A stretch of DNA of 64,000 nucleotides from Ariolimax columbianus. Its lineage: Eukaryota > Mollusca > Gastropoda > Stylommatophora > Arionidae. The stretch is from positions 64,933,157-64,997,156 of the forward strand of contig JAVGWX010000013.1 of assembly GCA_036924085.1 (NCBI GenBank). The letters are read 5' to 3'. The notes beneath the pieces are model-generated. The model was not told the origin of the DNA, did not search any database, and saw only the letters and a program-made list of their open reading frames with translations. Shown here piece after piece: positions 1 to 13,000 of the stretch. The stretch's first letter is position 1; each line of letters begins with the position of its first letter. The translations under genes were made by a program, and so were the position numbers.

Positions 1-284
1 CTCATCTGTCAACTCAAATCGTCTCCGTCAACCCCCGACACAGATGCTTCATCTGCATTCTGAACAGGATGACACAGGTCAGACTTCATCCGCAATGTTT
101 TAGTGTCTTTGATAAAATTTGTCGATTCAGTTATGCACCGCTTTACACGACAAAAACACTTCTCACCGTAAACATTTCGTTATGAATATTCTTTTCTGAA
201 AGCTCCCCCACTGTTCTTTGATTGTACAATCTGTGAGCACGGACGCCATTTTCTATTTGAACTGTGCACAGGCATGAGACACCT
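1..284. other. Leading stretch with no recognised feature
   Basis: I see no splice-consistent exon, SINE head or LINE motif here. It should be DNAAF10 intron or downstream gene body, since the next exon of that gene was not found in the window. Confidence 0.4.
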
Positions 285-715
285 ATGGTCTGCTGATGAC
301 AGTAATCACAAAGCTGGAAGTTGCTGCCACCTAGAGTCTGCTGATGACAGGTAATCACAAAGCTAGAAGTTGCTGCCACCTAGAGTCTGCTGATGACAGT
401 AATCACAAAGCTGGAAGTTGCTGCCACCTAGAGTCTGCTGATGACAGTAATCACAAAGCTGGAAGTTGCTGCCACCTAGAGTCTGCTGATGACAGTAATC
501 ACAAAGCTGGAAGTTGCTGCCACCTAGAGTCTGCTGATGACAGTAATCACAAAGCTGGAAGTTGCTGCCACCTAGAGTCTGCTGATGACAGTAATCACAA
601 AGCTGGAAGTTGCTGCCACGTAGAGTCTGCTGATGACAGTAATCACAAAGCTGGAAGTCGCTGCCACCTAGAGTCTGCTGATGACAGTAATCACAAAGCT
701 GGAAGTTGCTGCCAG
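285..715. repeat. 48-bp minisatellite, about 9 copies
   Basis: The unit is a multiple of three, so one plus-strand frame reads a 16-residue repeat NHKAGSCCHLESADDS without stops and the minus strand is partly open too. Copies are almost identical; the first differs by a one-base insertion (gacaggtaat). Nothing upstream looks like a coding start, so I treat it as noncoding. It should lie in or beyond the 3' half of DNAAF10. Confidence 0.9.
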
Positions 716-2331
716 CTAACGACAGCTTTAGAGACTACCAACTACATTTTTCAGCTATCCCATATTAGTTTGTGACCTACTTACTGACTTACCCTTGTAC
801 AACAGAAACTCTTGCTGTAAGAGCTCCTTGTGGAGTGTGTAGCCTAGTCGACAGTGAGTTGGCTTGCTTAGACTGGGATTACAGCGCACCACGGTTCGAA
901 ATCACGGACAGACAGAACAAAATAAGGTACGACCGCTCCTCCAGTTGACCCAGCTGTAGATGGGTACCTGATGTATGAGTTGGGGAAGGTTTAAACAGCA
1001 AGGAAGGGAACTGGCCACCACTCTTCACATAGGCTGCGGCTTAGTACAAGAAGAGTTATCTTCTTCCTCGACGATAATTATTGCCCTGGGACTGACCTTT
1101 ACCTTTATAAAAGTAAAGTAAAATGCAAAGATCACAGATATATGATGTGTGATTTACTGAGAGTATGGTGTTAGGTTCATTTCTACTTGACTAACGGCAC
1201 ACTAGGGCTGATGTGGTCAGCATCACACTGGCCACGTTTACATCCCAGACTTGCTCTGGTATCTAATTTTAGCAGGCTGTCTTGATCCCAGAACCGTTTG
1301 CGATTCAAAAAATATTCGGCACCACTGGTGATTTAACCTAGATTGCTCGGCTGGACAGGTAATGTGGCTTTAGTATAAGCTTCCTTATATCCTCCTTACG
1401 GCCACCAGCAATGGGAACCGGCTTCCTATCAGAAGGCTTACAGCTGCTGTAACTCCATGCTCCATATCAAAATGACCCAACAACTAAATATTGCATATTC
1501 AATTAAAATTTGTATTTATTTATACTGTTTTTGAGACTATACAGTAGTTTCTTCGCCCACGCCATCTTCAATGTTTTCTTCGGGTGGTTCGTGATGTTCA
1601 AACTTAATGAATCATCGTTGGCGTCTCAGTCTCAATAGACCCTGCGCATGGCATCCTGTGAGTTTTGTCCGGCCATGTTTCCCGTATTTTGACGCAGTCT
1701 GTTATGACTGTAAAGGCTGATCCGCGAGTGACAGTCCCTGCCACAGATCGTACAGCCATGATGAGGAGGCTGGCTTGCCAGGGTGTTCCTCGATCTCTTC
1801 AGTCTTTGTCTTTTTGTTTGCAGTCCGAAGGCATCTACGAGCGTTGGCAGCTACTGAACTCCTTCCATCCGACTGTCTCCAAACAGCTCGGTCCTGAACA
1901 ATCGTTTTCCAGCCTTCTGATGGGATGTCACATGACTTTATGTCCCTCTCGCATACGTCTTTGAATCACAGTGTGTTACGGCTGATTCTTCTAGAACCAA
2001 TGGTCAGCCATCCATAGAGGATATACATTAGCATTCTCTCATCTTCCATACAATAAACATGCCCCAACTATCGAAGGCGTCGTTGGCTCAACAGCGAGTA
2101 TATGCTGACAGTGTCTGCTCGCTGTAAAATTACATTATAAGGCACGCTCTGTTGCCACCAAATCCTCCATATATCTTGTTCTTCGCCCGCTGCCAAAAGT
2201 TATTCTCAATATGTGCCATACTCACCTTACGTGAAAAGTGTTAAGCAGCCACTCCTGCTTAATGAATACGACCTACTTTTCAACATAGTTGCCTAACTCT
2301 GCATTTTGAATTTAAAAAGTACGTTATTTAA
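716..2331. other. Non-genic stretch containing one tRNA-like SINE copy
   Basis: At about 835-1115 there is a tRNA-like head (GGTTCGAAATCAC resembles a B box) and a body that recurs at about 35600-36000. The rest (1120-2331) shows no exon or repeat I can name. Confidence 0.5.
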
Positions 2332-2344
2332 GAACAGATCATTC

Positions 2345-3083
2345 TTCTTCTTCTTCGTACGCAGTCAGACAGTAACCATTATTTTTTCGAAAAAAGCAGC
2401 CGTCATCCTGAGGCTGTCGACACTGCCATAGAGCTTGTCTAGTGTTGCCACTGGTGATGGCCACATCTGCTCTCTCTGATCCTCGTATGTCGGGCAGTTT
2501 TGCAGCAAATGCTCAGCGGTCATTTCGCTGGTACCACACGGGCATTCGTCGGTGCCACCTATCTTCAATTTGTTGAATAGGTGGTACCTGAGTCTATTGT
2601 GGCCAGTGCGAAGTCTGAAGACCACGACCTGCTCTTTTCTGTTCAGCTGGTAATAGGCATCGTTTTTGGTGTAACCAGTATGTTCGGCTTCCCATTTGGT
2701 CATGTATCTAGCTCTAATAAGCCGTTTTGACTCTTCGTATGTCATACTAGTATCGGGTTGTGGTAGTTTTGCACCTTCTTTTGCCAGTCTGTCTGCCTCC
2801 TCGTTGCCTTGGATGTTGCAGTGAGATGGAACCCACTGCACCACTACTCTTTTTGATGCGGCCTGCTGGCATAGTTGACAGAGTACTGCTCTTAAATCGT
2901 TAAGTTCAGTATTTTTCTGGCTTTTCAGTGCTGTGACTACGGCCAAGGCATCTGTAAGCAGGACTATATGGCTTTCATTCCTTTTACCTGTCACCATTTC
3001 TTTCACTGCCGCCCTCAGTGCCTCTGCCTCCGCTCTGAAATTGCTTGTGTATTTTCCAGTAGCGAATGACAGTGTTATTTTTC
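2345..3083 (-). mobile_element. I-group LINE copy A, 5'-truncated (RNase H remainder and C-terminal zinc motif), with TSD
   Basis: The minus ORF covers most of an RNase H domain lacking its first Asp motif, because truncation falls inside the domain. It keeps [29 protein letters not shown] and the C-terminal CPCG(x)nEHLLQNC motif, ending IMVTV stop. The 3' end is GTACGAAGAAGAA. The 13-mer gaacagatcattc flanks it at 2332-2344 and 3084-3096. RNase H after RT places it in the I group (I/Nimb/Ingi type). It is nonfunctional because it lacks RT and endonuclease. Confidence 0.9.
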
Positions 3084-3204
3084 GAACAGATCATTCGAGG
3101 ATCCGTCACAATTTGGTAGAACGACAGATTGATGTTGCAACATTTTAGCTTTCTGGGTTCTGGGGAAGTTGGAGAAATAAGAAGTCCACACAAATGGAGA
3201 ACGG

Positions 3205-3715
3205 TCATGTCAAGTTGGTTTAGTTCAGTTCATCATATGACTTCTTGAAATCGTTGGGGCACCCCTGCTGACACCTCCACAATCCTGCACCATCCCCCTC
3301 TGCTAGCGGTTGCTTTTTGTGCTTCCTCGGGTCATAGGTTAGTCCATTCGTAGATGTTGTCTTCTCATCATTTTCTCGGACTTCCTCATCTTCGCTTGAC
3401 CTCTACTGTGCCCTGTAGTATGGTATTTACAAGTCCATTGGACCTCAAGACGTGGCCATACCAAGTCAGCTTTCACCTTTTGATCGCTGTGAGGAGGTCG
3501 TCGTACAGTCCACTTGCTTTCTGATTCTACGTCGTACTTTATCATTTGTGGTACAGTCTTTGCAGGTGATATTTAGAAATCTTCTAAAACATCTCATCTC
3601 CATAGCCTGGATTCCTATCTGGAGGTCTGCTGTAATAATCCATGTTTCGCAGACGTGGAGGAATATAGAAAGAACCAGAAAAGCGCATTAGTCTGACCTT
3701 TACGGTGACGGAGAG
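3205..3715 (-). mobile_element. RTE-like LINE 3' fragment
   Basis: Across shifted minus frames one can read the C-terminal RT tail of the family also present at 10520-11130 and 15705-16985, including a KRRKLTWYGH-like block and a basic KRRRGRPRK-like block. It is frameshifted and a pseudogene. It sits in the DNAAF10 intron just left of exon 3. Confidence 0.7.
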
Positions 3716-3880
3716 TTCTAAAGTTGAATAAAAGCTTTGAAATACAGGTCGACACAGAAACAACCCCTGCAAAAACATGCAAAGTGCTTTTACCCAGGCT
3801 TCCTGAAGGAGGCCAACTGTGGTAGTGGTCTTTTACTCTAGCTGTAGAGAAATAGAACAAAACAGACACAGTGCATTTAC

Positions 3881-4011
3881 CATCTCTGCTTCCAGTAACA
3901 ATTTCCGGAGCACCTTCACCGACCCCAATGCCACCAATTCCATCAATGCTGTTAATGATTTCTTTGTGAGCCTGCACTGAATACACAGGAAGCTCTAGCG
4001 ATTCCAAGTTC
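3881..4011 (-). CDS. DNAAF10: DNAAF10 coding exon 3
   Basis: The exon is 131 nt, with acceptor CAG at 4014-4012 and donor GTAAATG at 3880. It completes the Trp codon and reads [20 protein letters not shown], then [20 protein letters not shown] and SRD, ending one base into a Gly codon. Spacing and motif order match WDR92. An RTE-like LINE fragment begins about 170 bases beyond the donor. Confidence 0.93.
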
Positions 4012-7000
4012 CTGTCGTACAAAAATATAATTCACTAACACATATTATATATTGAGAAATGCACACTAAAATTGTTGTTGTTGTTTTAAATACCCACAAT
4101 GAGCAGTATTACTCTTTTTGTGTGCCCTGAAAAGGACGTTAAGTGGCAGGTTGTAGTAGCTTTCCTCACACCCCGAGTGTGCTGATGGAGGTGGACCGGG
4201 GTCCTTCAGGCGGTTGTGCTATTCTTGGATTCATCTGCATGTCGCTCACTGATACGGGAATCATGTCGACCCCCCACCTCGTTAGCCAGGCTGCCATGAA
4301 AACAGCCCGTTTTCAGGGAGGACTGCAAAGAAGTTGTGTGGCTTTGCTTCTTTATAGCTCTGTGTAAGGTGAGTCTGACTGCCGCCACTTTCGGCTTTTG
4401 CAAGCTCATCTGCTTTCTTGTTTCCAAGGATCCCACAGCGGGCCGGAATCCATTGTAGGACTAAATCTGTTTTTTGGGACAGCAATCCATAGTTATCGAT
4501 CTTGTTTGGGGCTTGAGATGGCTTGGAGTACACTCCTGGAGAATGTTAGAATGACCGTTCTTTGTAGTTGGGCTTTGGCTGAGAGTAATCCTCTTTGCTG
4601 CATGAACAGCTGGCGCACTAGCTTACCGGGAAGCGTCCGATCTAATCATAACTAACAACTCAAGTTCATAACAAACAAAAATAAGTGTCTAATTTACAAG
4701 GGATATTGTGCTGGCCCCGAGTGGTCCCTGTATATTTTTTTATTTTTATTTTGCGTTCGCCTTATTTTCTCTAATCCCCAAGGCGGTGTGCGTTGCACTG
4801 TGGTTTTTATTTTGCGCCTGTCGGCCAAGTGCATCCGACTTCAGCATGCATTTTATGTAAGGGTCTGCTTCCTCCTGCATTTTCTAAGGGTTTGCTTCCC
4901 CGGGGTAGCGGCCGGTGCTGTGATGGGGATCGAACCCAGCACCTTCGGATTGTGAGCCGTGCCACTTAGCCACGCCGTTCCTTTTCCTTGTATATGACAA
5001 GAACAAGATTAACACCACTGCCCCACAAAGAGCATGTCATAACTGTATGACATGGCATAACGCTGGCCATGGTTAGGTGGTTTATTAGCACCATAGATGG
5101 CGCCTAACGGGCTGCGGGTCTACTTTGCTCTAGTGTTTGAATCTATTAAGAGGGGAAGGCATGGGCTAGTGGTTAAGTGACACGGCTCACAATCGAAGCT
5201 GCTGGGTTCGATCCCCATCATAGCACCGGCCGTTACCCCGGGGAAGCACACCCTTAGAAAATGCAGGAGGAAGCAGACCCTTTCATAAATTGGATGCTGA
5301 AGTCAGATGCACTGGGCCGACAGGCGCAAAATAAAAACACAGTGCAATGCACACCGCCTTGGGGAATACATAAATAAGGCGAAAGCCAAAACAAACAAAA
5401 AAAGCTCCCCCCCAAATCTATTAAGGCAGATTCCCACATTAGGTTAAATACTCTCACCAGTACTTATCCCAAAGCAGCGGAATAATAAGCTGCTCCAGCC
5501 TAGCCCACTAGTCAGGAAATTCTCCTGCCGGCTACATCCAGCACTATGCCAGAGCTGGGACCTGCCCAGGGGCATTAGCCCCTGTAGAAGTACATGTCGA
5601 CTAAGCACTAAAAACTGTGCTGGCTAATGCTCAAGGGGAGGCTACCGTTGTATTTCAAAACATATACCAAGAGCCACAAAAATTAAATCCCTTTGTTTTG
5701 GTGAAATACTCGGTTTTAACTTATCCTAATAATTGACCCGATATTGTCCCTAAAATATCAATAAAGTGTATTGTCATCGTGTTTGTTCCTTTCCTGAAAG
5801 TTTCAGCTCTCTAGCTCATCGGGCAATGTCTAATTGAGTGAAGTTAAATAAAAAGTTTATAAAAAGGCATTTTTTTTTAAGAATTGGAAAACATATACTA
5901 AACGACAGAAACACAAAGTGAAGTGACAAACACTCTCACCTGGGCCCAAAAGGAGGGTAAAGAATAGCAACACTGTAACCTGCCAGGCATATTATAAGAG
6001 ACAACTAAAGAGGGTTAGGTATGGATCTGGTTGCCGCATCATATAGAAACTTAAAGCCACAAAAACTTACAGACAAGTTAAAGTTTAATGACGGGTTGCA
6101 TTTGTTGAAGTTCTATGGTCCACAGGGAACTGAAAAGGTACTGATTGATTGATAAGACATTTCAAAATGAAACCCGGTTTGTCAAGATCATGCTTGTACT
6201 TTGCTGCAAGAATGACCAAAGTTTCAGAATTCAGATGAGCACACAAGGAATGAGTAGTTCGCCAGGGTCTTTGTGTATGACAAGGACAAGAATAGCACCA
6301 CTGCCACACAGAGAACATGTTGTAAGAGGTGACTAGCTGTGTGACATGGCATAACACTGGCCATGGTTAGGAGGTTTGTTAGCAGAATAGATGGCGCCTA
6401 ACAAGCTGCGGATCTACTTTGCCCTAGTGTTTGAATCTATTAAAATAGACTTGCACATCAGTTAATCACCCTCCGCAGCACTTGTCACAATGCAGCACAG
6501 TAATAAGCTGCTCAAGCCTAGCCCGCTAAGCAGGAAAATATTTTCCCAACTACATCCAGCTCACACCAGAGCTGGGACCTCCAAAAGGGCATCTTCCCCT
6601 GTAGAAGTACAGATCGACTAAGAATTCTTCTCCCCCTGTTCTCAATCTCAAGCTATCATGCCCTGAACAGGGCTTTGCAAGTAGCAGGATGTAGTCCGGA
6701 GAACGGAATGCGCTGTGTCGTTAGTGGCGAGCTTCGACTAAGACTTCTTCTGCGTTCGTTCTCAATATCCAGATACCAAGCCCTTACCAGGGCTTTGTGA
6801 GTAGCAGGATGTAGTCAGGAGAACAGAATGCGCTGTGTCGCTAGTTCACAGCTTCGACTAAGACTAAAACACAAGGAAAGTCTTGTTCTTCTTGCTCACC
6901 ACATTTGTTATTATGTTTACACATGAAATTCATTTTCTGGATAATGGCTGCTGTGTTGGAGAGTTCTTCAAGATTTCAAACACCTTTGAGGGGACGGCGT

Positions 7001-10000
7001 GGCCTAGTGGTTAAGTGGCATGGCTCACAATCCGAAGGTGCTGGGTTCGATTCCCATCACAGCACCAGCCATTACCCCGGGGAAGCAAACCCTTAGAAAA
7101 TGCAGGAGGAAGCAGACCCTTACATAACATGCATGCTAAAGTCGGATGTACTGGGCCGACAGGCGCAACATAAAAACCCCAGTGCTACGCGAAAAAAAAA
7201 AAAAATACGTTTGTGTGGAGGTTAGTCTCTGTGATACAGTGGTGAGTACGCAATTGGCTGATTGGCTAAGCATATAACAGCCTTGTGTGATATGTTCGGC
7301 TGTCTGTGCTGCTTGTCCGCATGTACACATTGACGATGTGGAACAGGATCACTTGCTCAGCCAGATCAAGGCAGTGACAACTGTCTCTTGTTAGGTCGAA
7401 TTTCCATATTCTTTCTTTCTTCGTTTTGCTTTTATGTCCTGTTCATGCCTTTCAGCATCAGGTTATGAAGATGTTTCTTGACTGGGCCCTAGTATGTGCT
7501 TTGTACATGAGGAAATTCGTGGGCGACCTTTGGCTCTGTATCTATTGTATCTGTAAAGCATTGCTTTCTGACGGATAATATCTGGTGTTTGTCATGTCAT
7601 GTGGTCGAACCATTTGGTTTGTTGTCTCTTAATGAGGTCTAGCACTGGTGTTGTACCTACTTGTCTCCTAATTTCTTTGTTTCTGATTCAAATTACCTAA
7701 TGGCTTCTCCTGGAAGGTGATCCAAAGAAAGTGTTACCAATGTCTTATCCTTTCCCAAACCCCAAGTGGTTCCCAAGGCAAATAGAATAGGACCACTATT
7801 TCCTTCCTTGCATGTCAGAAAAGGTGATAAAGAGGGTTCTGCACACTTTACCAACAGCTGGACAGGTTATGTCAAATGTAGTGTTGGAGCTAAGTTCTAT
7901 CAAATTGGGTGACGGACATCATTAATTATAGTTTCTATTTTAAATAATATTTTGATACAACTCTTCCAGTTTTGGACCAAGTCTCAATCAAATAAATTAA
8001 AACCAAAAAAATGTAAATTCGTTCTTATCTAAACATTTTCTTCTACAAATTGTTGGTTGGATGAAAGAAGAAAGTACCCGCTGCGGATACCTGGAATAAT
8101 TTGAATCCTGGTAATCAAACAGGCCAGTAGGAGAGATACTACCCTAAGCTTTATATCGAAAAGCTACCCAAGCATGGACTGGACCCATGCATACACTGAC
8201 GGTTCTGTAACAAACACTACACAGAACGGAGGGGCAGGAGCATTCCTGAACCTACCAAATGGCAGACAAATAACACTGTCATTCGCTACTGGTAAGTACA
8301 CAAGCAATTTCAGAGCGGAGGCAGAGGCACTGAGGGCGGCAGTGGAAGAAATGGTGAAAGGCAAAAGAAATGAAAGCCATATAGTCCTGCTTACAGATGC
8401 TCTCGCCGTAGTCACAGCGCTAAAAAGCCAGAAAAACACTGAGCTTAATGACTTAAGAGCAGCACTCTGCCAACTGTGCCAGCAGTCCGCACCAAAAAGG
8501 GTAGTGGTACAGTGGGTCCCATCACACTGCAACATCCAAGGCAACGAGGAGGCAGACAGACTGGCAAAAGAAGGTGCCAGACTACCACAAACAGATACTA
8601 GTATGACGTACGAAGAGTCAAAACGGCTTATCAAAGCCAGATACATGACCAAATGGGAAACCGAACATACTGGTTACACCAAAAACGATGCCTATTACCA
8701 GTTGAACAGAAGAGAGCAGGTTGTTGTCTTCAGACTTCGCACTGGCCACAATAGACTAAGGTACCACCTATTCAACAAATTGAAGATAGGTGGTACCGAC
8801 GAATGCCCGTGTGGTACCGGTAAAATGACCGCTGAACATCTGCTGCAGAACTGCCCGACATACGAGGATCAGAAAGAGCAGATGTGGCCATCACCAGTGG
8901 AACTGCAAGACAAGCTCTATGGCAGTGCCGACAGCCTTATGATGACCGCCGCTTTTTTCGAAAAAATAATGGTTACTGTCTGACTGCGTACGAAGAAGAA
9001 ACAGGCCAGTTATCCTTAATGCCAGGTAGCCAAAGGCCATCCATAGTAGGTTCTTTATTTTGTAATTTTTACTTCCTGCGGCTTACTAGGCCTGGGGTAA
9101 GGTAGATTGTGCATTTGGTAGAAATGGCATTACTTTTTTAAATTTATCCTAAACAGCGTCTAACAGCCCAGTCTTATCAATTTTAAATGGCCAAGGGTTC
9201 TTTTAGGTGTGCAGCATATATATTCGATCTCTGTGTTTTTGACTAGACATTGGTTTCACCCCTTTTGAGATCAGGGGACGCTTGAAACTTGTGGGATTTT
9301 AAATCTTATTGTTTCGCACTTTTGTTGTTTGAGAGGCAAGTGCCTTTATCTCTCAGTCTGTCATTTAAATGGGATTTTGGCACATCTGCAATATTATTTT
9401 TAATTTCTACCTTGCATGGCAGGAAGAGTTTCTCTTGCAGCATCAGCAACTCTGGAGAGATGAAGATTATTATATCTGCAAGTATACTTGATTGATGTAA
9501 GAAGTACCACAAAATACTCTCAGGAAGTATTGTTTCTATATCAGCTATCATCTTAATCCTTTATATTAGCTATTTATTCTGATTTGTGCTGTGCACAGTC
9601 TCTGATGAAAATCTTTAGGTTGCAATATAAGCAGTTTTTTGTTTTGTTTTTGCCCATGTACAAATTAATTTCTATTGATTTTTTTGCTTAAGAGAAGAAA
9701 AAAAACCAGAGTATTAAAAACAGGAACATTCTTCAATAATTTCTGTGCCGAAACAGAAGCACCGAAGATCGGAGCTGAACCTGCAATCCAAAATGAAGCA
9801 TAGTACTCCTGACTTATGCCTCATCAGTATTAGCAGTGCTAAAACAACACAAAGATGAAATCTCGAGCGATGAATGACACAGCTCTCGGCAGAACATCCA
9901 AGGTTGGTCATTCACTGGTCCCACTGCAATATTGAAGGCAATAAAGCTGCAGACAAACTAGCAAAGCGTGGAGGAGCATCCTCATAAACAGACTTCAGCA

Positions 10001-13000
10001 TCAAGTATAATGAAGCCAAGACCATAATAAAAACCAACTTCAGGGGAAAAAAGGATCGATCAATACCCATTTTGGAAAGAAGACAACTACTATGATTTAA
10101 CTAGAGAAGAGCAAGTCGTCATCTTCAAACTTAGAACTGGAAATAGCAGACTCAAGGTTCATCTTTACAACAAAATGAGGATTGGGACAGAAGACAGGTA
10201 CCCATGTGGGGAGCATACCATGACTGTGGAACACATCCTACAAAACTACTGGCTCACGCAGGAAGAGAGAAAACAATACTGGCATTGTGAAAAAGATAAA
10301 AGACAAAAGCTGTATTTAGATAAAACTGTCATAACGTAGGTTTCATTTGTGTTTTCGTCTTAGTGCGGTATATGACCATACCTATTTATTATTTTTTACA
10401 CGTCTCAAAACAGACACATTCACCATGCTAAGCTGTCGCGGTTAGGCCTTATTTTGACGTGGTGTCCTTTTGTAAGAGAAACCGGAACCTTGATCTTAAC
10501 TTAACGTATTTTTACTGGTTTAAATATCTGGGTTCGATTGTCAGTGATAAAGGATCAAAATGTGATTTGTTGCTAGAATAGCACAGACAATAGCAGCGCT
10601 TGCACGACTTAACAAAATCTGGCAAGATAAACGGTTAGCACTATGCACGAAAATCAGATTAATGCGTACGTTGGTCCTGTCTATATTCCTCTATGCTTGT
10701 GAGACATGGACAGTTATAGTTGACCTTCAACGAAGGATACAAGCCTTGGAGATGAGATGTTTCAGAATATTTTTAAACGTCACTTACAAAGATCGAGTTA
10801 CAAATGAGGAAATACAAGATAGAATTACAACAGCAATAGGGCCTTTTGAAGTCCTCTTGGCAACTGTCAAAAGAAGGAAACTCGCTTGGTACGGTCACAT
10901 ATCGAGATCAAATGGTCTTGCAAATTCGATCCTGCACAGAAAGGTGCAAGGCAGACAACGAATAGGCCATCCCAAAAAGAGGTGCGAGTACAACATAAAA
11001 AAAGGGACCAATCTCCGGCCAGAAGAGGCACAGGCAGTGGCCACTGACAGAGAAGGATGGTGTATGGTTGTGAGGATGTCTTCATGTGTGCCCCAATGAC
11101 CTTACCGGTTATGGGATGACCTGCCCTGAGAAGACTACAGAGTGTGGTATACAATCAGTTTCTTGGAGAGTGGTTTAACTGATGTGCGAGTCCATCTTAA
11201 TAGACTCAAACACTAAAGCTAAGTAGACCCGCAGCCAATTAGGCGCCATCATTAGGAGCTCTAAACAAACCACACGAGGAAAGTTACAAATAACTTTTTT
11301 ATTTTGAATTTTGTCCGGGCAGCGGCCATAAAACCCACTCTTTTTTATTTCTAACTAACAAGGAATTTTTAACGTGCTCAACACTGAACACGGGAGTCCG
11401 ATCTCACTACCCAGAGATCAGGAGAATTTTTACCAGAAGATCCACGTGAAAAAATTCAGGTCGTCACAGTGATTCAAACCCCTGAGTCCCCCTGAGGGTG
11501 AACGAAAAAGAAGATTTTGCTTTAAAAACTTCAAAATATAAAACTATGTATTATACAATACCATATTTGAAGTTTGCCACTAAAATCTCCTGTGGCAAAG
11601 TATCTGTTCTGCAGACTTGAAGCCCCAAATGTTCCACACTTAAATGCTTTAGATTTTTCAACCTGAAGATGATGAAAATCATTTAGTTCAGATACATGCG
11701 GTTGGTTAAATGTGTCCCAAATTTGTTTTTTTAACAGTACAAAAACGTACACATAAAACAGAAAGTCTGAAACACACTGGGGCCTTGCATGTGAGCAGCC
11801 AGAGGCACGTTCTTGCAATCTTGGCAAAGCCATGTTAGTGTCACAGGTATAGTTTCTGGCTCCTCTGACAATCATCATTGCTTCACACTTGAGAATAATC
11901 TGATCTCCCGCATGGGCTGCCTCCAATTGCATCAACATTTTTCATACCTTTCTAGTTCTTATCTCCTCTTCACTGCCTCTATCTTTCTTTTTTCTGAATC
12001 CATATAACCATTTGGTCATTACGTATTAGTCTGCTATCAGCTTATCCGGCCTTTTCCCACGTCTTATGCCCTCCTGATAAATGTCACTTCATCTCACCTT
12101 TTGTCTCTCATTTGTAATACTGCCTCTGGTACACGAGGAGCCTTGTAACTTTTTTAAATGTGTTATCCAGCTAAGTACCTATTTTTTTTACTCCTCTATA
12201 TGTTCATATCCTAATTTTATGTATTCTTCCGTTCTTCTATGATTCACTAGTTTTTGTTGTTGTTGTTGTTCGCTGATGAAGGCCTTTTGGTCATAATGTA
12301 GGATTCATTTGTGTTGTCGTCTTAGTGCTGTATATGACCATACCTATTTATTATTTTTACATGTCTCAAATAGGCCTCGAAAGTATATTCACCATGCAAA
12401 GTAGTTGCTCTTAAAACAGGACATGGACATCAAGAATTGGAAACAACTCTGTCAATCATGTCCCGACCAGTAGCCATCCACGCATCACCTGTTTAGGTCA
12501 AATCAAAAAGACACAATCCTTCTTGTATGCAGCCTGGGACACCAGCTTACCGTGCTCAAGGGCGGTTGGCGTAACGTAGCCTTGTTGCCTATGCAGACTA
12601 TTTACATACCTTAGAAACAAGTTATACACGATAACAGTAATAGATGCTAACTGACATTTCAACCTAAATAAATCTTTATCAAGGAGGACTGACCCATTTA
12701 GAACGCTGGCTGAAATAGTAAATAAGTTCATTTTAACATGAAATTTATAGTGACATCCTAAAACATTTTTTTGTAATGTATTTTTCTCTCTTGTTCATTT
12801 TCTAAAGCAGAATACGTTGTACTGAGTTGTGTGCCTGCCTAATAACCCTGTGCACTTGACTTCAGCACACACTTTTTAAAAGGTTTACTTCCCATAGATG
12901 TACAACCTTGCTGTTTTATGGATCTGAACACAAACAAGTTTGGGTTGTGAGCTTTGCTACTAGCCAATTCCCCCCCCCCCCCCCCCGAAAATTAAATAAT

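Noticed and set aside
344..775. 143-residue plus-strand open frame with 16-residue repeats as a protein
   Set aside because: Explained by the 48-bp array. There is no upstream exon or motif and the start Met lies inside a repeat unit.
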